Positions 10,594-20,387 of a DNA stretch of 64,000 bases are shown here, in pieces. The stretch is from contig NZ_CP160453.1 in NCBI RefSeq assembly GCF_040744945.1, positions 2,108,001-2,172,000 on the forward strand. The letters are read 5' to 3'. The position numbers and the translations under genes were made by a program. The notes beneath the pieces are model-generated. The model was not told the origin of the DNA, searched no databases, and worked only from the letters and a program-made list of their open reading frames with translations. The number at the start of each line of letters is the position of its first letter. The first letter of the stretch is position 1. The DNA is from Saccharothrix sp. HUAS TT1. Its GTDB lineage: Bacteria; Actinomycetota; Actinomycetes; Mycobacteriales; Pseudonocardiaceae.

Positions 10594-11727
10594 GTGCGCG
10601 ATCTGGTCGAGATCGGCATGGGCCGGACCGCGAGGCGGGCCTACGAACTGGACGACCTGGAGATCATCCCGTCCCGCAGGACCCGGTCCTCCAAGGACGT
10701 CTCGACGGCGTGGCAGATCGACGCCTACCGGTTCGAGATCCCGCTGATCACCCACCCGACGGACGCGATCGTGTCGCCGGGCACGGCGGTCGCGGTCGGC
10801 GAGCTGGGCGGCCTGGGCGTCCTCAACGCGGAGGGCCTGTGGGCCCGGCACGGCGACGTCGAGGAGGCGTTGTTCCGGCTGGTCCAGTCGGTGGAGGACA
10901 CCGACGACCCGGCCGCGCCGGTGAAGGTGCTGCAGGAGCTGCACGCCGAGCCGGTGCGGATGGACCTGATCGCCGAGGCGATCAAGCAGGTGCGCGAGTC
11001 GGGCGTCACGGTGGCCGTGCGGGTCAGCCCGCAGCGGGCGGCCGAGCTGACCCCGGACCTGCTGGCGGCGGGCGTGGAGATCCTGGTCGTGCAGGGCACG
11101 ATCATCTCGGCCGAGCACGTGTCGCGCGACGGCGAGCCGCTGAACCTGAAGTCGTTCATCGCCGACCTGGACATCCCGGTGATCGCGGGCGGCGTCGGCG
11201 ACTACCGGACCGCGATGCACCTGATGCGCACGGGCGCGGCGGGCGTGATCGTCGGCTACGGCTACACGCCGGGCGTCACCACGACCGACTCGGTGCTGGG
11301 CATCGGCGTGCCGATGGCCACGGCGATCGCCGACGCGGCCGCGGCGCGGCGCGACTACCTGGACGAGACCGGTGGCCGGTACGTGCACGTGATCGCCGAC
11401 GGCGGCGTGCTGACCAGCGGTGACATCGCGAAGTCGATCGCCTGCGGCGCGGACGCGGTGATGCTGGGCGAGCCGCTGGCGTCGGCGTCCGAGGCGCCGG
11501 GCCAGGGCCTGTACTGGACCGCCTCGTCGGCGCACCCGTCGGTGCCGCGCAGCCACGTGTCCACCGGCGTGGACCAGGTGGTGGACCTGCGCAAGCTGCT
11601 GTTCGGGCCGTCCGTCGACCCGCGCGGCGTGACGAACCTGTTCGGCTCGCTGCGCCGGGCGATGGCGAAGACCGGCTACTCGGACCTCAAGGAGTTCCAG
11701 AAGGTCGGCCTGACGATCAGGGGGTGA
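10594..11727 (+). CDS. guaB3: GuaB3 family IMPDH-related protein
   Basis: The 377-residue TIM-barrel relative of IMP dehydrogenase lacks the CBS domains. The loop that carries the catalytic Cys in IMPDH reads GYGYTPGVTTTDSVLG here, with no Cys, so normal IMPDH chemistry is not expected. Family members are conserved next to guaB in actinobacteria (Rv3410c). Their biochemical role has not been firmly settled to my knowledge, so no activity is assigned. GTG 10594 is preceded by GGAAGGAC. It is likely cotranscribed with guaB, although a -10-like TAGGGT occurs in the gap. Confidence 0.92.
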   Translation: MRDLVEIGMGRTARRAYELDDLEIIPSRRTRSSKDVSTAWQIDAYRFEIPLITHPTDAIVSPGTAVAVGELGGLGVLNAEGLWARHGDVEEALFRLVQSVEDTDDPAAPVKVLQELHAEPVRMDLIAEAIKQVRESGVTVAVRVSPQRAAELTPDLLAAGVEILVVQGTIISAEHVSRDGEPLNLKSFIADLDIPVIAGGVGDYRTAMHLMRTGAAGVIVGYGYTPGVTTTDSVLGIGVPMATAIADAAAARRDYLDETGGRYVHVIADGGVLTSGDIAKSIACGADAVMLGEPLASASEAPGQGLYWTASSAHPSVPRSHVSTGVDQVVDLRKLLFGPSVDPRGVTNLFGSLRRAMAKTGYSDLKEFQKVGLTIRG

Positions 11728-11821
11728 TCGCTCGGCGGACGGCGGCCCGGTTGCCGGGACCTCGCGCGACTGGACCGGTTCAGAGGTAGCTGTTACCGCG
11801 AGTTACGCCTAATCTCCAACC

Positions 11822-13540
11822 ATGGGTGAACTCGCCGGTAACAACACCGACTACGACGTCGTGGTGGTGGGCTCGGGCTTCGGCGGCAGCGTCGCCGCGC
11901 TCCGGCTGACCGAGAAGGGCTACCGGGTGGCAGTGGTCGAGGCGGGCCGCCGGTTCGCCGACGACGAGTTCGCCAAGACGTCCTGGGACCTGCGGCGGTA
12001 CCTGTGGGCGCCCGCGCTGGGCTGCTACGGCATCCAGCGCATCCACGCCCTGCGCAGCGTGATGGTGCTGGCCGGCTCGGGCGTCGGCGGCGGGTCGCTG
12101 GTGTACGCCAACACCCTGTACCGGCCGCTCAAGCCGTTCTACGCGGACCGGCAGTGGGCGCACATCACCGACTGGGAAGCCGAGCTGGCCCCGTTCTACG
12201 ACCAGGCGAGCCGGATGCTCGGCGTGGTGGAGAACCCGACCACCACGCCGTCGGACGTGGTGATGCAGCGGGTCGCCGAGGACATGGGCGTCGCCGACAC
12301 CTACCACCCGACGCCGGTCGGCGTGTTCTTCGGCGAGCCGGGCCAACCGGCCGAGGACCCGTACTTCGGCGGCGCGGGCCCGAGCCGGACCGGCTGCACG
12401 CAGTGCGGCGCGTGCATGTCCGGCTGCCGCGTCGGCGCGAAGAACACCCTGGTCAAGAACTACCTCTACCTGGCCGAGCGGAACGGCGCGCGGGTGCTGC
12501 CGCTGACCACCGTCACCGACCTGCGCCAGGCGCCGGACGGCACGTGGGCGGTCGGCGCCCGGCGGACCGGCGGCAAGCTCCGCAGGGGCAGGCGCACGAT
12601 CACCGCGGGCCAGGTCGTGCTGGCCGCGGGCACGTGGGGCACCCAGCAGCTGCTGCACCGGATGGCGGCCGAGGGCGCCCTGCCGCGGCTCTCGCCCCGG
12701 CTCGGCGAGCTGACCAGGACCAACTCCGAGGCGATCATCGGCGCGGCCCGCTTCACCGTGGACGAGGACCGCGACTTCAGCCGGGGCGTGGCGATCACGT
12801 CGTCCATCCACCCGGACGAGCAGACCCACATCGAGCCGGTGCGCTACGGCAAGGGCAGCAACGCCATGGGCCTGCTCCAGACCCTGGCCACCGACGGCGC
12901 CAAGTCGACGCCGCGCCTGCTGCAGTTCCTCGCCCAGGCGATCCGGCACCCGCTGCGGCTGGCCAGGGTGATGTCGGTGCACCGGTGGAGCGAGCGGACG
13001 GTGATCCTGCTGGTGATGCAGAGCCTGGACAACTCCATCACCACGTTCACCAAGAAGGGGCTGTTCGGCCGCAAGCTCACCTCGAAGCAGGGGCACGGCG
13101 AGCCGAACCCGACGTTCATCGAGGCGGGCCACCGGGCCAACCTGCGAGCCGCCGAGCACATCGGCGGCATCCCGGGCGGCACCTGGGGCGAGCTGTTCAA
13201 CATCCCGCTGACCGCGCACTTCATCGGCGGCTGCCCGATCGGCTCGGACCCGGCCTCCGGCGTCATCGACCCCTACCACCGGGTCTACGGCTACCCGGGA
13301 CTGTCCGTGGTGGACGGCGCGGCGATCTCGGCGAACCTGGGCGTGAACCCGTCGCTCACCATCACCGCGCAGGCCGAGCGGGCGTTCTCGGTGTGGCCGA
13401 ACAAGGGGGAGCCGGACCAGCGCCCCGACCAGGGCGCGGGCTACCGGCGGATCGCGCCGGTGACGCCGCGCGCCCCCGCCGTCCCGGCCGGCGCGCCCGG
13501 CGCCCTGCGACTGCCGATCGTGGAGGTCAGGTCGTCCTGA
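11822..13540 (+). CDS. choD: GMC flavoprotein oxidoreductase, cholesterol oxidase-like (ChoD)
   Basis: FAD-dependent oxidoreductase of the GMC family, 572 residues. The N-terminal dinucleotide fold is VVVVGSGFGGSVAAL with an acidic end to strand 2 (VVEAG). A Cys-rich loop GCTQCGACMSGCRVGAKN lies near 191-208 and the C-terminal GMC domain has the HFIGGCPIG and PSLTITAQAERA segments. Size, motifs and position after guaB3 match mycobacterial ChoD. Activity on cholesterol is unproven for that group, so the substrate is open. -10-like TAATCT sits 6 nt before the ATG with no ribosome site, suggesting a leaderless mRNA. Confidence 0.88.
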   Translation: MGELAGNNTDYDVVVVGSGFGGSVAALRLTEKGYRVAVVEAGRRFADDEFAKTSWDLRRYLWAPALGCYGIQRIHALRSVMVLAGSGVGGGSLVYANTLYRPLKPFYADRQWAHITDWEAELAPFYDQASRMLGVVENPTTTPSDVVMQRVAEDMGVADTYHPTPVGVFFGEPGQPAEDPYFGGAGPSRTGCTQCGACMSGCRVGAKNTLVKNYLYLAERNGARVLPLTTVTDLRQAPDGTWAVGARRTGGKLRRGRRTITAGQVVLAAGTWGTQQLLHRMAAEGALPRLSPRLGELTRTNSEAIIGAARFTVDEDRDFSRGVAITSSIHPDEQTHIEPVRYGKGSNAMGLLQTLATDGAKSTPRLLQFLAQAIRHPLRLARVMSVHRWSERTVILLVMQSLDNSITTFTKKGLFGRKLTSKQGHGEPNPTFIEAGHRANLRAAEHIGGIPGGTWGELFNIPLTAHFIGGCPIGSDPASGVIDPYHRVYGYPGLSVVDGAAISANLGVNPSLTITAQAERAFSVWPNKGEPDQRPDQGAGYRRIAPVTPRAPAVPAGAPGALRLPIVEVRSS

Positions 13541-13546
13541 CCCGGC

Positions 13547-14884
13547 CTACCGCCGGCGGGGCGCCAGCGTGAACCCCTCCGGCTTCAGCGTCAGCATCTC
13601 CGCCACCCGCAGGCGGTAGTCGGCGGGCGCGGTGAAGTCGTACCGCCGCAGCACCGCGCCCAGCGCCAGCGTCGCCTCGTGCACCGCGAACTGCCGCCCG
13701 ATGCACGCCCGCTCCCCGGTGCCGAACGGCTTGTAGACGTGCGGCGGCCGGGCCCGGACGGCCGCCGGCTCGAACCGGTCCGGCGAGAACGACTCCGGCG
13801 AGTCCCACACCGACGGGTCCCGGTGCACCAGCGGCAGCAGCACCAGCGCCCACTGGCCCGCCCGCAGCGGGTACCGCCCGCCCAGCACCGTGTCCGCCCG
13901 CGCCTCCCGCGCGAACCCGGGCGCGGTCGGCCACAGCCGCAGCGCCTCGTCCAGCACCCGCCGCACGTACCGCAGCTTCGCCACCTGCTCGAACTCCGGC
14001 GCCTCCGCCGAACCCCACACCGCGTCGACCTCGGCCCGCGCCCGCTCGGCCACCTCCGGGTGCCGCGACAGGTAGTACAGGGCGAACGACAGCGCGCCCG
14101 ACGTCGTCTCGTGCCCGGCGACCAGGAACGTGATCACCTGGTTGCGGACGTTCACGTCGTCCAGCTCGCCCGAGGACAGCATCAACCCGAGCAGGTCCGA
14201 CCCGCCCGTCCCGCGCCGCACCCGGACGACCTCGTCCACGACCTCCGCCAGGTACCGCAGGTCGCCCTGGTACCGCCGCTCCGCGGCCCGCCCGAAGACC
14301 TTGCGCACCAGCGGGGGGCTGAAGCTCTTCCGCTGCGCGTACCGCAACGACCCGATCATCGCTCGCACGAACGGGTGAACATCGCCGCGCGAGAACGACT
14401 CGAACGAGTACCCGAACCCGACCCGCCCGATCGTCTCCAACGTCAGCTTCGTCATGTCGGCGGACACGTCGACCACCCCGCCCGCGTCCCACTTGGACAC
14501 CAGCTCGGCGGTCACGTCCACCATCGTCCGGTGGTAGGCGCGCATGGCGCTCTGCGTGAACGCGGGCAGCAGCACCTCGTGCGCCGCCCTCCAGTTCGGC
14601 TCGTCGTTGTAGGCGGTGAACAGCCCGTCCCCGCCGACGTCCCGCAACGCCTCCACGCCCAGCGCCAGGTGCTTGGCGAACCGCGACTCGTCGGCCAGGT
14701 CGGCGGCCAGGTCCGCGCCGCCGACGAACACGACCTCCTGGTCGAGGAACCGCCGGGTGAAGATCGGGCCCAGCTCCCGGCCCAGCCGCATCGTGCCCTG
14801 CACCGGCGTGCGCCGGTCGGCGCCCAGGACGTCGCCCAGGACCGGCACCCGCCACCGCGGGTGGGGCAGCTCGGCGGTCCTCAC
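13547..14884 (-). CDS. Cytochrome P450 (CYP102-like heme domain)
   Basis: The 445-residue monooxygenase has I-helix AGHETTSGALSFALYY, K-helix EALRLWP and the heme loop FGTGERACIGRQ with the iron ligand Cys394. TLETIGRVGFGYSFESF and the general pattern resemble the heme domain of fatty-acid hydroxylases such as CYP102, but no reductase domain is fused, so separate redox partners are needed. GTG 14884 overlaps the stop of the upstream SDR gene (GTGA), so translation is coupled. The pair likely oxidises and then processes one lipophilic substrate (inference) and is controlled by the divergent TetR gene. Confidence 0.92.
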   Translation of the reverse strand: MRTAELPHPRWRVPVLGDVLGADRRTPVQGTMRLGRELGPIFTRRFLDQEVVFVGGADLAADLADESRFAKHLALGVEALRDVGGDGLFTAYNDEPNWRAAHEVLLPAFTQSAMRAYHRTMVDVTAELVSKWDAGGVVDVSADMTKLTLETIGRVGFGYSFESFSRGDVHPFVRAMIGSLRYAQRKSFSPPLVRKVFGRAAERRYQGDLRYLAEVVDEVVRVRRGTGGSDLLGLMLSSGELDDVNVRNQVITFLVAGHETTSGALSFALYYLSRHPEVAERARAEVDAVWGSAEAPEFEQVAKLRYVRRVLDEALRLWPTAPGFAREARADTVLGGRYPLRAGQWALVLLPLVHRDPSVWDSPESFSPDRFEPAAVRARPPHVYKPFGTGERACIGRQFAVHEATLALGAVLRRYDFTAPADYRLRVAEMLTLKPEGFTLAPRRR

Positions 14885-15672
14885 CTCTTGTCCCGGTTCG
14901 CCGCGCTCAGCCGTCGCATCAAGTCCTCGTTGGCCAGCCGCCGCTGCAACCCCGAGGAGAACGCCGGGAACGCCCCGCCGAGCGCGCTCGCCACCCGCAG
15001 CTCCGGCGGCGCCACGTTCACCTCCGCCCGGTCGCCCTCGATCGCGCCGACCACCCCCACCGCCACCTGCTCCGGCGACACGGTCCGCATCCCGGCCGGC
15101 GGCCGGGCGCCCGTCCCGGCGAACATCCCGGCGTCCCGCACGAACCCCGGCTGCACGATCGACACGCCCACCCCGCTGCCGCGCAGGTCCTCCCGCAGCC
15201 CCAGCGCGAACCCCCGCAGCCCGAACTTCGTCGCGTTGTAGAGGGACGAGTAGGGCGAGGCCACCTTCCCCGCCAACGACCCGACGAACACCACGTGCCC
15301 GCGCCGCGCCGCCACCATCGACGGCGCCAGGGCGTGCGCCAGCGCGATCGGCGCCTCCAGGTTCACCGCCAGGGCCCGCCTGACCTGCTCCTCCGCCAGG
15401 TCCAGCAGGGCGCCGCTCGCGGGCAGGGCCGCGTTGGCGACCAGCACGTCCACCGGCCCGACCTCCTCGGCCAGCCGCCGGACGCCGTCCGCCGAGGCCA
15501 GGTCGGCCACCACGGCCCGCCCGCCGACCTCGGCGGCGAGGCCGTCCAGCTCCGCCACCCGCCGCCCGGTCAGCACGAGCCGCGCCCCGCGCCGGGCGAA
15601 CTCGCGCGCGACGGCGTGCCCGATCCCGCCCGTCGCGCCGGTCAACAGCACGGTCGTTCCCCGCACCCGCAT
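14881..15672 (-). CDS. Short-chain dehydrogenase/reductase
   Basis: Classical SDR of 263 residues: TGATGGIG cofactor motif near residue 11, NAA-type motif (VLVANAALPASG), catalytic Ser in VGSLAGK and YNATK (Tyr-x-x-x-Lys). The extended C-terminus with PPELRVASALGGAFP suggests the membrane-associated SDR group. It is first gene of a two-gene operon with the P450 (4-bp GTGA overlap). The ATG at 15672 lies 10 bp from the large palindrome that probably operates both this operon and the TetR gene. Confidence 0.92.
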   Translation of the reverse strand: MRVRGTTVLLTGATGGIGHAVAREFARRGARLVLTGRRVAELDGLAAEVGGRAVVADLASADGVRRLAEEVGPVDVLVANAALPASGALLDLAEEQVRRALAVNLEAPIALAHALAPSMVAARRGHVVFVGSLAGKVASPYSSLYNATKFGLRGFALGLREDLRGSGVGVSIVQPGFVRDAGMFAGTGARPPAGMRTVSPEQVAVGVVGAIEGDRAEVNVAPPELRVASALGGAFPAFSSGLQRRLANEDLMRRLSAANRDKR

Positions 15673-15681
15673 GAACCCTCC

Positions 15682-15711
15682 CGATACTGTTCGTTCGAAC
15701 GAACAGTATCG
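15682..15711. promoter_or_regulatory. Perfect 30-bp palindrome, candidate TetR operator
   Basis: CGATACTGTTCGTTC is followed directly by its exact reverse complement. It lies between divergent SDR-P450 and TetR genes, 10 bp from the SDR start and 38 bp from the TetR start, as expected for an autoregulating TetR repressor. The core TGTTCGTTCGAACGAACA is typical of TetR-family sites. Confidence 0.85.
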
Positions 15712-15749
15712 CGGATCGACGCCGACACCCAGCGGGGCACAATGGCCGC

Positions 15750-16304
15750 ATGACGACCAGGCAGCGGATCATCGGGGCCGTGCTGCGGATCATCGGTGAC
15801 GACGGTGTCGCGGGCGTGACCAACCGGCGCATCGCCCAGGAGGCGGGCGTCTCGCTCGGCTCGGTGACCTACCACTTCGCCACCCAGCAGGACCTGCTGC
15901 GGGAGAGCCTGCGGCACTTCGTCACCGAGGAGACGAAGCGCTTCGGCGAACTGGCGACGCGGGACGACACCAGGTGCGCCGACCTCGGCCAGGTGGTCGA
16001 GGTGGTCGGCCAGGTGGCCGAGGCCACCGGCGCCGACAGCGAGCGCATCGCGCCGTACGAGCTGTACCTGCACGCCGGCCGCGACCCGGAGCTCCGGGCC
16101 GCCGCCGCCGAGTGCTTCGCCGCCTACGACAAGCTCGCCGAGACCGTCCTCGCCTCCATCGGCGTCAAGGACGCCGACCAGGTCGCCGGCGCCGTCGTCG
16201 GCCTGGTCATGGGCCTCAAGCTGCGCGCCCTGGCCACCGGTTCCGGCTCCGAGGACCTGGTCAACGGCCTGCTCATGCTCGCCAGGGGCGCGCTCAAAGA
16301 GTGA
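15750..16304 (+). CDS. TetR-family repressor
   Basis: The 184-residue protein has an N-terminal helix-turn-helix (IIGDDGVAGVTNRRIAQEAGVSLGSVTYHFATQQDLL), and its C-terminal ligand domain has the TetR_C layout. It is divergent from the SDR-P450 operon with the 30-bp palindrome between them, so it probably represses that operon and itself until a lipophilic ligand binds (inference). No ribosome site is visible; -10-like CACAAT ends 6 nt before the ATG, suggesting leaderless translation. Its 3' end overlaps the convergent aldehyde dehydrogenase gene by 11 bp. Confidence 0.92.
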   Translation: MTTRQRIIGAVLRIIGDDGVAGVTNRRIAQEAGVSLGSVTYHFATQQDLLRESLRHFVTEETKRFGELATRDDTRCADLGQVVEVVGQVAEATGADSERIAPYELYLHAGRDPELRAAAAECFAAYDKLAETVLASIGVKDADQVAGAVVGLVMGLKLRALATGSGSEDLVNGLLMLARGALKE

Positions 16305-17739
16305 TGCCGGTGAGCACCAGCGTGCGCTCCTCGGTGAAGTCCTCCATCGCCGACCGGACGCCCTCGCGCCCGGTCCCGGACCCCTTCACCCCGCCGTAGG
16401 GCATCTGGTCGGCCCGGTAGGACGGCACGTCCCCGATGATCACGCCGCCCACCTCCAGCTCCGCCGCGGCCTCGAACGCCACCCCGACGTCCCGGGTGAA
16501 GACGCCCGCCTGCAACCCGTACTCGGTCGCGTTGGCCAGCTCGAACGCCTCCGCCACCGACCCGACCACCGACACCGCCAGCACCGGCCCGAACACCTCC
16601 TCGCGCCACAGCCGCGCGTCGGCGGGCACGTCCTGCACCACCGCGGGCTCCACCGTCGTCCCGGTCCGCCCGCCGCCGACGTGCAGCACACCGCCGCCCG
16701 CCACGGCCTCCTCCACCCACTCCTCGACCCGCCGCGCGTTGTCCTCGTCGATCAGCGGGCCCACCTCGACCTCCGGGTCGTGCGGGTCGCCGGTCCTCAG
16801 GGCGCGCACCGCCTCGACCAGCTTCGGCACGAACTCCTCCGCCACGTCCCGGTGCACCAGCACCCGCTGCACCGCGATGCACGACTGCCCGGCCTGGTAG
16901 TTGCCGAACGTCGCGATCCGCTCCGCCGCGAGGTCCAGGTCCGGCCAGTCGGCGCACACGATCGCCGCCGAGTTGGACCCCAGCTCCATCACCACGTGCT
17001 TGCGCGGGGCCGAGTCCATCAGCGACCACCCCACCGACGTCGACCCGGTGAACGAGATGACCGGCAACCGCTCGTCGGTCACCAGGGACTTCATGTCCGC
17101 CCCCCGCACCGGCAGCACGGAGAACGCCCCCTCCGGCAGGTCCGTCTCGGCCAGCAGCTCACCCAGCAGCAACGCCGACAGCGGCGTCGCCGACGCGGGC
17201 TTCACGATCACCGGGGCGCCCACCGCCAACGCCGGCGCCACCTTGTGCGCCACCAGGTTCAGCGGGAAGTTGAACGGCGCCACCGCCAGCACCGGCCCGC
17301 GCGGCACCCGCCGGACCACGGCCATCCGCCCCTCGCCGCCGGCGTCCGTGTCCAGCCGCTGCAGCTCGCCGCTGAACCGCCGCGCCTCCTCGGCCGCGAA
17401 CCGGAACGTGCTCACCGCCCGCCGCACCTCGACCTCGGCCCACTTCAGCGGCTTGCCGTTCTCCGCCGTGATCGTCTCGGCGATCTCCTCGCCCCGCTCC
17501 TCCAGCGCCCGCGACACCTGCAGCAGCGCCGCCGCCCGCACGTGCGCCGGCGTCCGCCGGAACCGCTTCGCCACCCCGGCCGCCGCCGCCACCGCCCGCT
17601 CGACCTGCTCCGGGCCGGGCACCGCCACCGACGCCACCTCCGTCCCGTCGAACGGGTGGTGCACCGCGATGGCCGAAACACCCTGCTCGGCGTGTCCGGC
17701 AACCCAACAGGGTCGTGGCTGAGGCGTGAACGCGTCCAT
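16294..17739 (-). CDS. NAD(P)-dependent aldehyde dehydrogenase
   Basis: The 481-residue ALDH superfamily enzyme oxidises an aldehyde to an acid. NAD-site segments are FNFPLNLVAHKVAPALAVG and FTGSTSVG. The general base Glu is in MELGSNSAAIV, the nucleophile Cys in GQSCIAVQR, and the C-terminal motif is EEVFGPVL. The exact substrate is not predictable; the succinate-semialdehyde/lactaldehyde-like branch is plausible. ATG 17739 is used. It is convergent and overlapping with the TetR gene, and 62 bp downstream of the phosphotransferase gene on the same strand. Confidence 0.92.
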   Translation of the reverse strand: MDAFTPQPRPCWVAGHAEQGVSAIAVHHPFDGTEVASVAVPGPEQVERAVAAAAGVAKRFRRTPAHVRAAALLQVSRALEERGEEIAETITAENGKPLKWAEVEVRRAVSTFRFAAEEARRFSGELQRLDTDAGGEGRMAVVRRVPRGPVLAVAPFNFPLNLVAHKVAPALAVGAPVIVKPASATPLSALLLGELLAETDLPEGAFSVLPVRGADMKSLVTDERLPVISFTGSTSVGWSLMDSAPRKHVVMELGSNSAAIVCADWPDLDLAAERIATFGNYQAGQSCIAVQRVLVHRDVAEEFVPKLVEAVRALRTGDPHDPEVEVGPLIDEDNARRVEEWVEEAVAGGGVLHVGGGRTGTTVEPAVVQDVPADARLWREEVFGPVLAVSVVGSVAEAFELANATEYGLQAGVFTRDVGVAFEAAAELEVGGVIIGDVPSYRADQMPYGGVKGSGTGREGVRSAMEDFTEERTLVLTGITL

Positions 17740-17801
17740 GACCAACACCGTATTCCCGCCGGCCCCGGTCCGACTCATTGATCTTTGACGCACCCCCGCG
17801 C

Positions 17802-18539
17802 TCACAGCCCGAGCAGGTTCTCCTCCACGTACGCCATGTGGCCCAGGTAGTAGGAGTCGTGGCCCTCCTCCCGCTGGCGCCGGAACTCCGGCCGCTCGCG
17901 GATCATCGCCACCATGTCGGCCAACCGGGCCAGCACCCGGCGCCCCAGCCCGGCCACCGGCATCCCGTACGCGTCGCAGAACAACCGGGCCCGCCGCCGC
18001 TGCTCCTCGACCGCGCCGAACTCCGGCGAGAACGGCACCAGGCAGTACGCCGTGTACGCCACGTCCCACCACCGCGGGCCGGGCCGGGCCCCGTCGAAGT
18101 CGAACACCCCGACCGGCAGCCCGTCGCGGAAGACCATGTTGTACGGCGCGAGGTCGTTGTGGCAGATCACCTCAACGGGTGAAACAGCCGGGAACTGCCA
18201 CCCCTCCTCGAACCCGGCGGCGCCCACCAGACCCGTCGTCGCGTCGTGCAGCCGCCGCACCATCCGGCCCACCGCCACCAGCGCCTCGTCGGTGCGCAGC
18301 TCCGCGCCCAGCGGCGGGTGGCCGACCTCACCCACCAGGTACGACAGCACCTCCCGCTCCCGCCCGCCCACCACCTCCACCCCGTGCACCGCCGGTGAGA
18401 TGCCAAGCGGCGCAAGGTGTTCCAGCAGGCGGTGCACGGTGGGCGTCCAGGGCCCGGTCGGCCTGCGGACCGTCGACCCGACCCGGACGACCTCGTTGAG
18501 CCCGCCTCCGGTGAGCACTTCCTCTTCCACGCATGACAT
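17802..18539 (-). CDS. Phosphotransferase of the aminoglycoside/choline kinase family
   Basis: The 245-residue protein has a kinase-like fold: N-terminal lobe [16 protein letters not shown], catalytic loop [12 protein letters not shown] and the Mg-binding [15 protein letters not shown]. This APH group phosphorylates small molecules or is of unknown substrate; it resembles generic actinobacterial APH-family proteins rather than known resistance enzymes. It is divergent from guaA with only 42 bp between the start codons, so the promoters must overlap. Confidence 0.88.
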   Translation of the reverse strand: MSCVEEEVLTGGGLNEVVRVGSTVRRPTGPWTPTVHRLLEHLAPLGISPAVHGVEVVGGREREVLSYLVGEVGHPPLGAELRTDEALVAVGRMVRRLHDATTGLVGAAGFEEGWQFPAVSPVEVICHNDLAPYNMVFRDGLPVGVFDFDGARPGPRWWDVAYTAYCLVPFSPEFGAVEEQRRRARLFCDAYGMPVAGLGRRVLARLADMVAMIRERPEFRRQREEGHDSYYLGHMAYVEENLLGL

Positions 18540-18581
18540 CCTTCACCTGCGCGGATCCGCCAGACGAGAGGTTTTCCCCCA

Positions 18582-20141
<1,560 letters not shown>

Positions 20142-20145
20142 CGGA

Positions 20146-20172
20146 AAGGGCCCGTCCACCGGACGGGCCCTT
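20146..20172 (+). terminator. guaA terminator
   Basis: AAGGGCCCGTCC, 3-nt loop, GGACGGGCCCTT, then a T/C-rich stretch. It lies 5 nt after the guaA stop and also faces the end of the convergent small membrane gene. Confidence 0.9.
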
Positions 20173-20183
20173 CCTCGTTCCCC

Positions 20184-20387
20184 TCACCGACGCCGTCGCG
20201 CCGCCCCCGCCAGCAACCCCAACCCGATCACCATCGCCCCCCCGGCCAACGCCCACCTCAGGTCGAGGAACGCGGGCCACGAAGCGCCGTCGGAGAGCAT
20301 GTAGGCGGCGGCGACCATGGCCGCGACCCCGAACACCAGCCCCACCACGTCGACCCCGCGCTTCTCGACCGAATCCTGGTCAGCCAC
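20184..20387 (-). CDS. Small two-helix membrane protein
   Basis: The 67-residue protein has two hydrophobic helices (about 15-33 and 45-61) and a basic C-terminus (AARRRR). Not recognised beyond that. Its GTG start overlaps the end of the PspC/LiaF-like gene by 8 bp, so the two are coupled and probably act in the same envelope-stress module (inference). Confidence 0.75.
   Translation of the reverse strand: MADQDSVEKRGVDVVGLVFGVAAMVAAAYMLSDGASWPAFLDLRWALAGGAMVIGLGLLAGAARRRR

Noticed and set aside
13547..18539. Biosynthetic gene cluster around the P450
   Set aside because: SDR, P450, TetR, aldehyde dehydrogenase and phosphotransferase are present, but no synthase, NRPS, terpene or RiPP gene. 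Catabolism or detoxification is more likely.
17802..18539. Aminoglycoside resistance gene
   Set aside because: It has the APH fold only. Nothing links it to a known resistance subfamily.
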